Shown: positions 1 through 10,335 of the stretch, piece by piece
Layout: the number at the start of each line of letters is the position of its first letter
Numbering within the stretch: the first letter of the stretch is position 1
Source of the DNA: Inia geoffrensis
Lineage: Eukaryota > Chordata > Mammalia > Artiodactyla > Iniidae
Direction: 5' to 3'
DNA length: 64,000 bases
Assembly (NCBI GenBank): GCA_036417435.1
Contig: CM070913.1
Coordinates: 4,144,680-4,208,679, forward strand
The notes under the pieces: model-generated
Databases searched by the model: none
What the model was told of the DNA's origin: nothing
The model's input: only the letters and a program-made list of their open reading frames with translations
Program-made: the position numbers and the translations under genes

Positions 1-336
1 CAGCTAGGTCGTGGGCCCAGTGGGGCTTCCTAACTGGTTCTGAGAAAAGCGAAAGGTTTGGGGCGACACATGGGCCAGAGTCCCTCCCACCGGGTGGCAG
101 GTGCTACTGGGAGGGGGGGAAGGGAGGCGGCGGGGCCACCTCCACCCAGAAGAGAAATTAGAGTCAAAACCTCAAAGCAGGGCCTGCACGGTGGGAACAG
201 TGGTAAACAAGGTCCCACACGCCGAGGAGGTGTGAAAGTTCAATCGTACCACACAGAACCGGGGTTTGCGTTTCCACCAGGGTTTAGGACAATGAAAGTC
301 CCTGAGCAGAAACCTGATTCTAGTAAGACCAGCAAG

Positions 337-765
337 GGGGATTGAGAGGGAGGCCTGAGGGGTAATAATGAAGGGGATTGGGAGGGAGGCCTGAGGGGTA
401 ATAATGAAGGGGATTGTGAGGGAGGCCTGAGGGGTAATAATGAGGGGGATTGGGAGGGAGGCCTGAGGGGTAATAATGAGGGGGATTGAGAGGGAGGCCT
501 GAGGGGTAATAATGAAGGGGATTGGGAGGGAGGCCTGAGGGGTAATAATGAAGGGGATTGGAAGGAGGTCTGAAGGGTAATAATGAAGGGGATTGGGAGG
601 GAGGCCTGAGGGGTAATAATGAAGGGGACTAGGAGGGAGGCCTGAGGGGTAATAATGAGGGGGATTGGGAGGGAGGCCTGAGGGGTAATAATGAAGGGGA
701 CTGGGAGGGAGGCCTGAGGGGTGATAATGACAGGATTTGGGAGGCAGGCCTGAGGGGTGATAAGG
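337..765 (+). repeat. 36-bp G-rich minisatellite, about 12 copies
   Basis: The unit reads ggggattgggagggaggc followed by ctgaggggtaataatgaa and repeats head to tail about 12 times with few changes. Variants include attgagaggg for attgggaggg, aatgaggg for aatgaagg, one diverged copy near 553-588, and decayed last copies where taataatg becomes tgataatg. The array begins inside the tail of one open frame and has no coding sign of its own. The low divergence suggests recent expansion or homogenisation. Confidence 0.95.
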
Positions 766-1399
766 CAGCAGCAGAGTAGCTGCGAATCGTTTAGTTACTC
801 CGGGTTATGCAGAGACCACAGGAAAAATAACATCTGTTTGACAAGAGAAAAGGGGAAGGAGCCTCAGACGTGGGCTTCCCCCTACTACCCACTGGGGCAC
901 CTGAACGTCGAAGGGGGCGCCCGGGCTGGTAGGAGGCGGCGCCATCATTCGACGTGTCCTGGACACTCTGGGCCCAGACGCAGGCCATGGCGTGGCTACT
1001 CTCTGAGAGGGGCTCGGCCCTGTCCTCCTTTGGCCCCGTCGGGAGCCCTCAGGAGAGCAGCACGGGACGCACCGGGTAGCCGGAGCTCTTGCCCGTCACG
1101 GTGGGCCCAGTGGTATCTGACGAGCCTCCCTGAGGACAACCTGTCAGCTGGACCCACTGCTGTCCACACCTGGCAAGGTCAGGCTGGAGTCACAGGGTTT
1201 CACTCCTTTTAGGAACAGACTCAAGAACCACCCCACACGCAAAAACATCCTCCAGCATCTTCCCTGAGCGCCGTGGGGCCTGAGCTGGGCAGCTGCCCAA
1301 AGTGAAGTTGGACGGCCAGGAGCCCCATGGCAGATGACGCTTCACACAAGCGTCCACACGGCTGAGGGTGGACGCCCAGACCTCACTCTCTTCCAGAGA

Positions 1400-1500
1400 C
1401 ACAATCTGGGCAGGAACCCTGTAAGGAAGCCGTGATGGTCCCATTTCACAGATGGATAAAGAAAGACCACTTCAGGGAAGGGCTGCTGAGGCGGAGGGGC
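1400..1500 (-). repeat. Possible MIR fragment
   Basis: The stretch around 1430-1460 reads ggtcccatttcacagatgga, close to the common MIR segment with 'cccatttcacagatgagg'. Only this short part is recognisable, so the assignment and the edges are weak. Confidence 0.35.
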
Positions 1501-2332
1501 CTTTGACGGTGGGCGAGGGAGCGAAGCCCAGGGTCCCGGGGCCCCGCCGCCTCCCAGCCACATCCTATCTTCCCTCCGTGAGGTCATGGGTCCAAGCCCG
1601 TATCAGTCCCGGGCGCGGGGCTCTGTGTGGGTTATTTTGGGGGTGGCTTTCTCTCTTCGATATGGTTGTGCCGATGACACCTACGATTTCCCACAATGTC
1701 TTCTCTCTACTGATAATTTCCATCTCCTTATTCAGCTTTTCCACCGACACAGAGGTTTTTTTCTTCTTTACAGAAGTATTTTGAACTGCAGGTAACATGT
1801 GACCCTCACGGATCGTCAGGAACCTGAAAGAGGAACCTTTGCTCTGTTTCACGTCAGATGTCCTTGCAACAGGATGTGGTGAGCTGTTATACCACAATTT
1901 AATAAGAAGGGTTTTTTCCCTTATATTTAATTTTTCTCTAAAATGCTCCTAAGGTGGAAACTCTTTTTTTTTTTCTAACACTCATGTGGCAGTTTGAATT
2001 GTTGTTTCAATCTGGGGTATGTACGCAGGGTGTTATGTGTATATCTGATACACACACACAAATCCACCTCTCTATATAAATCTGGAATTGAGAGAAAAGG
2101 AAGTTAGCATTTTCTAAAATACCAAAACTAACATGCACAAAGTACAGGCATAGCTTTTCACCTGTACTTGCATGACATTTGTAAATATCCTTCCTGACAC
2201 TATAGAAAGATGTCTCTGCTATTCGTAAATGAGCATGTAAATTAACTAACAGGGTGAAATGTCCTTTTTAAAGTAAAATATTTGTACTTTCATATCTGAG
2301 TTTCTTCTTTTGACCCCCACTTTGAGAACAGT

Positions 2333-2340
2333 TGACGTCA
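2333..2340. promoter_or_regulatory. Palindromic CRE (TGACGTCA)
   Basis: This is a full 8-bp cAMP-response element, flanked by cagt and gagc, in otherwise AT-rich intron. It is a sequence match only; CREB/ATF binding is inferred. Confidence 0.45.
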
Positions 2341-5300
2341 GAGCTTCATGTTGTAGTGAAACATCCATGGTTCATCTCTCAGGTTTCACGCGTGGGTTTT
2401 GTGTGACCATCTTGAGAACAGTGCAAACCTAAAAGGAACTGTGAGTCCAAACAGTTTTTATGTACTTCTCCCCTCTCAATGCCTAAGCCTTAAGCAAAGT
2501 GCTCCCGCGTTTCTGAATGCTTGGTTTCTGAATGCTAAACTAAGGACCTCAAGACAAATCTTAAGGAACGAACAAACCACGGGTTTACGCAACACCTACG
2601 CAGCCTTCAGTGCTCGTTTCTAAGCCCTTGCGTGTACATCATTCTTGATTCTGCAGCAAGCCCTCGAGAAAGACAAGGCAGGCAGTGTGACGATGGAGGC
2701 GTGGCCAGTGGGAACGGGGCCGCCGCCCTTGAGCGACAGCGGGGAAGCTGGGACCGGGACTCGGGGCCACCCTCCTCCCCACCTGCATGCCCCACGGCTC
2801 TGGGAGCTTCCAGGCTGCTCCCTCCCGGCTCCACGGGCAGATCCACAGGGCCGGGGTGAACTGCTCTTTTCTCAGTGCTTACCGGGAAAGTCAGAAAGGC
2901 GCAGGGGAAAGGTGGACGGGCACAGCCCAGCCCTCGGGGCCCCTGCCTGCTCGTCCCCTCCTCCCGGGTCTGCCCCCCACCCCCAGGTCCCTCCTGTCCC
3001 TGGTCCTCACGTCCTCCGCTGCGAAGCCAGTCAGAACACAGACGCGAGGGGAGGCGAGGGCACAGTCACTGCTTTCCTTTTCTGTGCACATTTCTCTTTC
3101 AACAAAACAAAACATCAACACACCCACCAACTACCACACACATACACAGTGTTGAGTTTGAGCTAAAAAGACCTTTTCTTGCAGTCATTTTTCCTGTACA
3201 GCTTTTACGTGCTTCAGAAACTTTTTTTTTTTAAAATGAGGACAAGTGGCAGGTGACCGAGGACTACTTCCCCTGCCCTGGGGGAGCCACACACCGGCAG
3301 CACAGCCCCGGCTCTAAAACCGACGGCAGACGAGCCAGTCGGTACCAACCTGCCGGCGCAGGCACCGGCACCAGAGGGGGCACGCTGGCCGCTGTCTCAG
3401 GAACGTCACCCCAGCGCCGCAGCAGCGCCAGCGTGTCACATGAGCAGCCCGGGGAGGCTCCGAGAGCTGCCCCGCGCTGAGGGACCTGGCGAGCTCCTCA
3501 CTCTTCTCTTCTCACTATTCTGCCCGACTTGACTTGGTTTTCAGATTTGACACCCGAGCAGCAGCGGCCGGCCGTCAAAGCGCGGGGGCCGTGGCTTGCG
3601 GGGGCCTCTCACCCTCCCAGCCCCGAGGCGGGCCCTCACGGCCAGTGTCACGGCCTTATCGGTCCCAGGACTTTATCAGCCACGGTCCCACTTCCCCTAG
3701 TCTGAGTGAAGAAGTGATACACATGCTTCTGTGTTCGACTCTAAATAATCGGGACGTGGAACACAGTGATAATAATACCACTTTGCTCGGCGAGAGGAAA
3801 GAATGACTACGATGGAAAAGCCAGGGTCCTGACACCCAGCAGGTCCCTGACACCCCAGGAAATATAGGACAGCACGTGGTCAGAGTCAAAATATAAAGCA
3901 ACCCCTACGGAGCGACAGAAGCCACAAGAGGGCTTCAAGGTGGGGCTGTTTTTAAAGACGGCCTGGCCCGGTTTCCCTGGGCGGCACCGGGGTCCCGGCT
4001 CCTCCGAGGCCAGTGGGCAACCTCGAAGCCAAGCATCCTTTACTTTTTCAACTTCTCTCAGACCTAAGTTCCTGCCATGCCCACGTTGTATCACTCAGAG
4101 GCATGTGAGCAGCCTGCGACCTTCCTTTAGAAAACCTGATACAAGGCCTTCGTCCTGAACACGCTGTGGGGAAAGTGCCGGACAAAGGCCACCCGTCCTT
4201 TCTGTCCTCATTCTGCCTCCGAAGCCCCCCCGAGACTGTCCTGCCCCTGTGGGGACTGGAGGTTTTTCTCTGTGAAAACAGGAGGCTTGACTAAGGCCCT
4301 TTTCTGCCCCAAGAGTCAGGGAACTCCTCAGTCATGTCAGAGGGAGAAACAGATTCCTCCTGAGTTAGAGTTCTATGTGCTGGGAAAGGCATGGCCCCCA
4401 CATCTTCCCAGCTCTGGGGGGCAGCTACTACTCTGATTCTCATTTTGGATGGGACCAGAGAGGGCAGGAGACGCACCAGTGCTCATACAGCGGGGACGGC
4501 AGGGGCCTCCCTGGGGGGGCAGCCCGGGCAGAGGCGCTGGCGACAGGGCAGCCCCTCGGTCTGTCTCAGTGTGGCAGGATGGCCGCTGAGAAGCCTCCAT
4601 CAGCGGGCTCGCCATCCTGCATCGGTAGAGGGAAGAGAAGCGCTCTAGCACCTTCTGGTGAACTTTCAATTTACCGACTGTCGGAAAAAGAGAAAACAAC
4701 TGGGCGTGTGAGTGGCAGCCGCCCCGGTCTGAAGTTAATGCAAAGTCTGGGTTCAACCACAGGACACAAAGCGGGACAAGGGAGGGCAGGGCCACCTCAA
4801 CTCTTTTGGTTTCCTTATTTCTGACAATGCGTGTGTGGATCCCTTTATTATCAGAACCAGTATCTGTGTAGGGTTTTCAGGTTAATGAGAACATCAGCCG
4901 TGTCTTTTCGTTGGTCACAGAGAACCAGCAGTATCGCGAGTCTCTCATCGGACACAGCTGTGAGTGACGACCGGGAAAAGCAACGGGAGAGCTGCCTGTG
5001 CCTGGCCCCAGGCTGGGAGCGGGCGGTGGGCTCTGTCCCTTACCCTTGTCGGGACCCCAGCAGAGACATGGCCCTGACTGCCGGGCTTGGGGGAGGCAGG
5101 GCCAGGAGAAGCAGGTGCTAGAACCTTCCAGCTGGCCTTCACACAGACATCATCCTGGTTTCTCAGGCCTGGGCTTGGGATTAGAGAATAAGAAATCTAG
5201 TTCAGCAGTGTTAACCTAGCCACACTGTTTAATCCTCGCTTTAAAAAAAAGCTTAATTAACTCGGATAAGGACCATACTTTACAAATAATACCTTTGTGT

Positions 5301-7511
5301 GAATTCACAAAAAAAACCCGTATTTGTTGATATAGCTTATCACATTAGCCAAATTCCATGATTACATACTTAACTACATACAACACACTTTAAAGCATCT
5401 TTCTCTTTCCCAATAGTTTTGTCAGTTCCAATAAGGAAATGAATTGTACTATGAATTTTTAAAAACTAACAGTATTTATCTACTGCCACTTAGTAAACTA
5501 GCCAGCCCAGCAGGGATACTGTCATTTTTTCCATTTCTGGCTTTACGACGTTCTGCGATGTTGCTTTTTTACGGAGAGAACTATTTCTTTAAAGCATCAA
5601 TGTCCTTTAAAGAAGAGCAATACAGGGAACAAAGGTCTTGGCGATTCCACTGCGGGCCCCGTAGAGCTCTGTCCCCATCCCCGTTCCGACACACCACCAC
5701 ATGCTGCATGAGGTACCACGATTCTTTCCATCAAAGCTCACCATCAAATTAAACACTCTACATAAATAAATGCATGGCACAAAAGCAACTGTTACTTGCC
5801 CACTCCATTTTCCTCCGAGGGACAGAAAAATGCGTATTCTTCCAGAGGACAAGTCATCAAAAACATTTTTATTTTTAAGGGAAAGCCAAAATAGCTTTTG
5901 GAAGAGCAGAACAAAACAGGAAGGACATTCCTTCCCATTCTTATAACTAAAAGATAATTTAAAACCTATTTGCTAACTTTCCCAGAAAATACACCTTTGG
6001 CTAAAGTTAGTATTGTAACCTAAGAGGATGATAATTTAGGTAGACAGAAGTAAAGATATCTCAGGCCAAATCTCTTCTTAAAGAACTAACTTCTAGGAAG
6101 TCTCCAGGTCCCATTTGCTGTGCTAAGCCTGCAAATCTAATGATTCTTGGATAAGGAAGCCCTTTGATGGTGGCTGAGAGACCTAATGGATGTAAGGCTT
6201 GTCACTGCTGGGACTTTGTTACCGGTGGGACCCATGTGCCCCCAGGTGATGCACACACACCATCCCTGTTTGCACTGTGCATTTACACTCAGTTCTCACT
6301 TAGGGTAGCAAAGTGGACGTGAGCTAAGCCGAGATTCAACACGATTAAGGCCGCAATTCAGAGATCAGGGCACAGCCAGGGAAGCATGTGCTCCGGTGCC
6401 ACTGGGAGGGGGCGTCAGCTCAGGTGCAGGAAACGTGAGGTGGTGGCTCCCGTGTGGGTGTTTAGTTTCTTGAGAAGAGGAGGCCTCCTGGCAAGTCCGC
6501 CTCCCCACAGGTGGGCCCGGGTCAGTTGTCTCCCAGGTCCGGTGGCCTCTGTGTCGACAGTGTGGCCGTATCTGGTCCACCAGCAGCCCCTGCCCACCCC
6601 CCTTGGGAAGCGCCGCCTCCACGAGACTCTGGGCTGAAAACGGTGATTTTGCCACGAGCGTGTCACAACTGCTGTAATTCTGAAAATGCAGAGTTGCAAC
6701 ATCACTAAAATCCTTTTCTGCTTTTCTGTTTTTTTTTTCCAGAGATGCTTTGTGAAGCGGTGGAAAATAAAACAGTTTCTCAAGTTTCATTAAAAAGTAA
6801 GTTCTCGCGTTACCTCGGGTGTCCTGGACCTATTTCAGCCTTCGCTTATTTTTATCTTTTTAATCATAATAAGCCACTGCCACGGGGCCTGCTATTTTTG
6901 GAAGGAGAGAATGGGACAGCGGAGGGACTGCATGACGACAAGTCACGGTTTTAATAAAATATGACCCTCCCAGCTGGATGCTGGCTTGGCTCTGATGGAC
7001 ACCATTGTTATGTGGAGCTGCCAGCCATTAAAACAGAACAACGTCCCACCTCCGTGGCTGCTTCCTTATTTAGCGTGAATACGCCAAATAATGCAAACGC
7101 CCCGCGTGGAAACTCCAGGGCCCGTGGGGAGGGGGTGGCCAGCCGACCGGGAGGGTCCCCTGGCTCATCCCTGGGCCTCCCACTGGTGTGGGCCAGTGGA
7201 TGCTTTCCACGTGGCCGGGGCCATTATTCTATCTGTGCCAAGCTCGCTCTGTGTTACCTGCTGGGGTCATTAAATCACCAACAAGCATTTTTCCAGGGCC
7301 TGCTTTGTGCCGCTAGAAAACACACTGCCCCAGTGATGAAAGTCCTATTCCAACAATTAACAGAGTTGGATAAATAACAAATTTAAAAGCCCTCTTTAAT
7401 TAAAAAATAAAATAGAATAAATGGACGTGGACGAGGAGCCACCATGGGTTGGCAGGTTTGCCCCCGTCACCCGGCTACGGGAGCCCAGGCCCTGCTCTGG
7501 TGGCAGGCACA

Positions 7512-7519
7512 TGACGTCA
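7512..7519. promoter_or_regulatory. Palindromic CRE (TGACGTCA)
   Basis: This is a second full CRE, here in the context gcacaTGACGTCAgggcgc. It contains an undecayed CpG outside any strong CpG island. Function is inferred from the motif alone. Confidence 0.45.
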
Positions 7520-7843
7520 GGGCGCCCTGAGGCCCAAGACACACGCCACGTGGCTGGTCTTACTTTGCGGGGCATCAGAAGGGACAGCGAGGTCAAACAC
7601 GCCCACTCCGAGTCGGGGGCACTTGGGCCCGCCTGGGACCCGACCCCCCACCTGGCGCCAGTTTTGATCAGAAGATGCGGCTCATGACGGAAGCACAGGA
7701 TGAGGCTCTGGGTTCGCAGGACAAGAACCCACACCTCAGAGCTAACCGTGACCTTGAACTAAACCCTCACCTCACCCGAGCGTCAGCAGTAGTTTTGTTA
7801 GGTGTGATCGTGTAAAAAAATGGCCGTTTAAAAGGACGCCTGT

Positions 7844-8098
7844 AGGACTTCCCTGGTGGCGCAGTGGCTAAGAATCCGCCTGCCAATGCAACTGACACGG
7901 GTTCGAGCCCTGGTCTGGGAAGATCCCACGTGCCATGGAGTAACTAAGCCCGTGCAACACAACTACTGAGCCTGCACGCCAAAACTACTGAAGCCTGCAC
8001 GCCTAGAGCCTGTGCTCCGCAACAAGAGAAGCCACCGCAATAAGAAGCCCGCGCACCGCCAAGAAGACCCAGTGCAGCCCAAACAAATGAAAAAAACG
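7844..8098 (+). mobile_element. CHR-type tRNA-derived SINE, sense
   Basis: The element begins ggacttccctggtggcgcag, has a B-box-like gggttcgagccctgg, and ends in the tRNA-unrelated part (agaagacccagtgcagcc) plus a degraded A-rich tail. Direct repeats of 14 bp flank it: aaaaggacgcctgt at 7830-7843 and aaaaggatgcctgt at 8099-8112, with one mismatch. The family is shared by whales and their close relatives and is a main clue to the organism. Confidence 0.93.
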
Positions 8099-8959
8099 AA
8101 AAGGATGCCTGTGTCTGAGGGACACAGGCTGAAAGACGTGAGTCCGGGACTGATTTTTAAACATCTCGGCACGAGGTGGCAGATGCAGTGACAGTGCCAT
8201 ACTACCCCCCCCCCGCACCCGGCCTTGAATTAGGGTGAGGGGCTGGGGGACCCTTTATGCTGCCCATTCTGCCCCAGCAGACATCTGGAATTTTCATAAT
8301 TCAGCAACAGCACCACGATCAGGGGGAAGCTGGGGATGGGCTGGCTCAGCATCCACGGTCCCGCGGCCACGGGGACATGAGGGCCCTGTGCTCGGCCCGG
8401 ACGTCACCCACCCCTCCCCACCCCCGGCCATGCCCCGCTGCCCAGGCCGGGTCCTCGTGCCGCCTGAGCTGGGAGGATGCCAACACTTAGGCCCACCCAG
8501 ACCCACTGAACATTCTAACTAGATCCCCAGCGACTGGATTTGAGCCCACGAGAGTCTGGGGGGCCCTAGGCTAGTTGGGGGATGGACAGGGGGCAGACAG
8601 GAAACCTTCGGTACCACCGAAGAGATTTACCTGAAAGAGAATTCTCCAGAGCTGCTGCCGTAAAGGCCACGCCTACACCCCTGTGGACAGAAAAGCACAC
8701 TTTTCGCACCTTCAAAATACTCTAAACTATCGTTCAAATCGTTGAAAAGAGATGCTGCACCACAGGCCCCGGGCAGCCCAGGGAGGGCGCAGCTGCGCTC
8801 GGCCACTGGGAGCAGCCCGTCCCCTCCGGGGCAGAAAAGAACTAAAGTAACACGCAGAGATTTTCACTTGTATCCGTATAGTTTGCAGGCGATACTGCTT
8901 TTAAAATAGTATTTTAAATTATTATTGGTGCAACTCCCCGTTTCCTAGACTGAATTCCT

Positions 8960-9880
8960 GCGAGACCACCTCCACTTAGGGTGCACAGGCCGCGGGGGGA
9001 GGGGAGAGGGCTGCGATCCGACGACCGGGCCGCACTGTTTCCTGCGGGGTCACGCGAGCGGTGCGCTCCTCCGCCGTCCTCCCCGCATGCGCGGGGTCTC
9101 AGGCCCGCCAGGGCCGCACGCCCGGCAGGGCTCCGGCTCTGCGAGCGCTGGGACCGCAAGGCCTCGGGTGTGGGGAGCAGAAGCCGCCCTGGCCCCGTCC
9201 CCCGTCCCTGCCCAGGGCAGCGCTCGCCCTCCGCGGCTGCGGAGGATAGTCCGGGCGTAGGTGTCGTCCAGGCCCGGCAGCGTCTGGGCGGCTCTGGAAG
9301 GACAACTAAGAACTTCAGGGCCGGGTGGCTCGGGGCGAGGCCGGCAGCGGGGGCGCGGCGTGACACCTTGGCTGTTCACAGGGCGGCACCTCCAGTTCAA
9401 TTTCAGCAAAAGGTCCAAACCGTGGCCTCGGGAGCCTTGCGCCCCGCCGCGCGCCATCAGGGGTGCGGGTGCACGCTCCCGGCTCCCACGCTGTCCCTGC
9501 GGACTCAGACACGGCCGCCACGCGGCAGCAGGGCCCCGGCCTTCTCCTGGGCTCCACCGTCCGGCCCGAATCTTGCTGAGACCCGCGCGGGCCCTGAACA
9601 TGGCGGCCGCCCCGTCCGCCCGCTCGCACGGGTCGCCTGCGCACCAGGCACCGCTGCCGGCCAAGCGCCCAGCACCCCACCCGCGGCCGGCGCGAGTGGA
9701 CGCAGGATGGACGTCACGGAGGGTGCGCAGGGCCCGTGCCTGCAGCCCCCTCCTCGGCCGCACCCCTGCCCCAGCCCCCAGCCCGTGCCGACCGCTCCCC
9801 CCAGACCAGACGCCAGCCCACTCCCGCCGCCGCCTCCGTGCGGCCAGTCTACCCCTCCCCACGGCTCCGAGGCCGCCTTG
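8960..9880. promoter_or_regulatory. Intragenic CpG island
   Basis: About 0.9 kb is very rich in C, G and CpG (for example cgatccgacgaccgggccgc, and the stretches around 9050-9130 and 9590-9700), in strong contrast to the AT-rich DNA on both sides. The frames are open on both strands, as expected for such base composition. It holds a YY1-type motif at 9597-9607. It could be an internal promoter (NFATC1 antisense or a separate transcript) or an orphan island. No splice-supported exon is visible. Confidence 0.75.
9597..9607 (+). promoter_or_regulatory. YY1-type motif overlapping ATG
   Basis: The sequence AACATGGCGGC is an exact match to the extended YY1 consensus often found just downstream of promoters in CpG islands. 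The ATG opens a frame of about 93 codons (starts MAAAPSARSHG, ends at 9881) rich in Pro, Arg and Ala, for which I recognise no family. The motif match is sure; its use is inferred. Confidence 0.5.
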
Positions 9881-10139
9881 AGGGTCACACTGTACCTCTG
9901 AGTGCTGACAAAAGCAACCGACAGCAGATCCTGTTTGCTCACTCGGTAAAGATCTGAACAGAAAAACCACAGACGGCGTGAAGAAAGTGTGCAATACCAA
10001 GCAGGCAAATGACTCAAAACTCCTAATTTGGAAACAGGCCGATAGAGAGGGAGGCAAAGGAATCAGAAAATTCGGGCAAGTGAGACAAGTCCCATCATCT
10101 TCAGGACATACTGACTTTGGAGTAGGAAAGAGGCAAAAG

Positions 10140-10335
10140 CCAAGACTGCATTTTTGTATTGATTATCCAATTATGAATCTTTATAGAAGCTATTCCAACA
10201 CTGCACATAATGAGTAATTCATCAAAGTATATTAGGTGCCATGGAAGTTGCCTTCAGTATAAAGGGCCATTAAGTTTGTTGTAATTGCACATTACTGGAG
10301 CTTTCGTTAGCTCTAAATCAAATCAACAGGACCGG
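10140..10335. other. AT-rich, conserved-looking non-coding block
   Basis: Just beyond the CpG island the composition changes to AT-rich DNA with several ATTA/TAAT cores (gattatccaattatgaatc, ccattaagtttgttgtaatt). It has no repeat signature and no coding frame. Such homeodomain-motif-rich unique DNA is typical of developmental enhancers, but conservation cannot be judged from one sequence. Confidence 0.3.

Noticed and set aside
1565..1897. 110-codon minus-strand frame with a charged, possibly helical middle
   Set aside because: It was considered as the missing last NFATC1 exon or a retroelement ORF; neither the sequence nor a splice acceptor fits.
8981..10057. Overlapping open frames of 306 (+) and 335 (-) codons over the CpG island
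   Set aside because: Both are rich in Pro, Arg, Ala and Gly and exist because stops are rare at this GC content. No domain, no splice sites and no family are recognisable.
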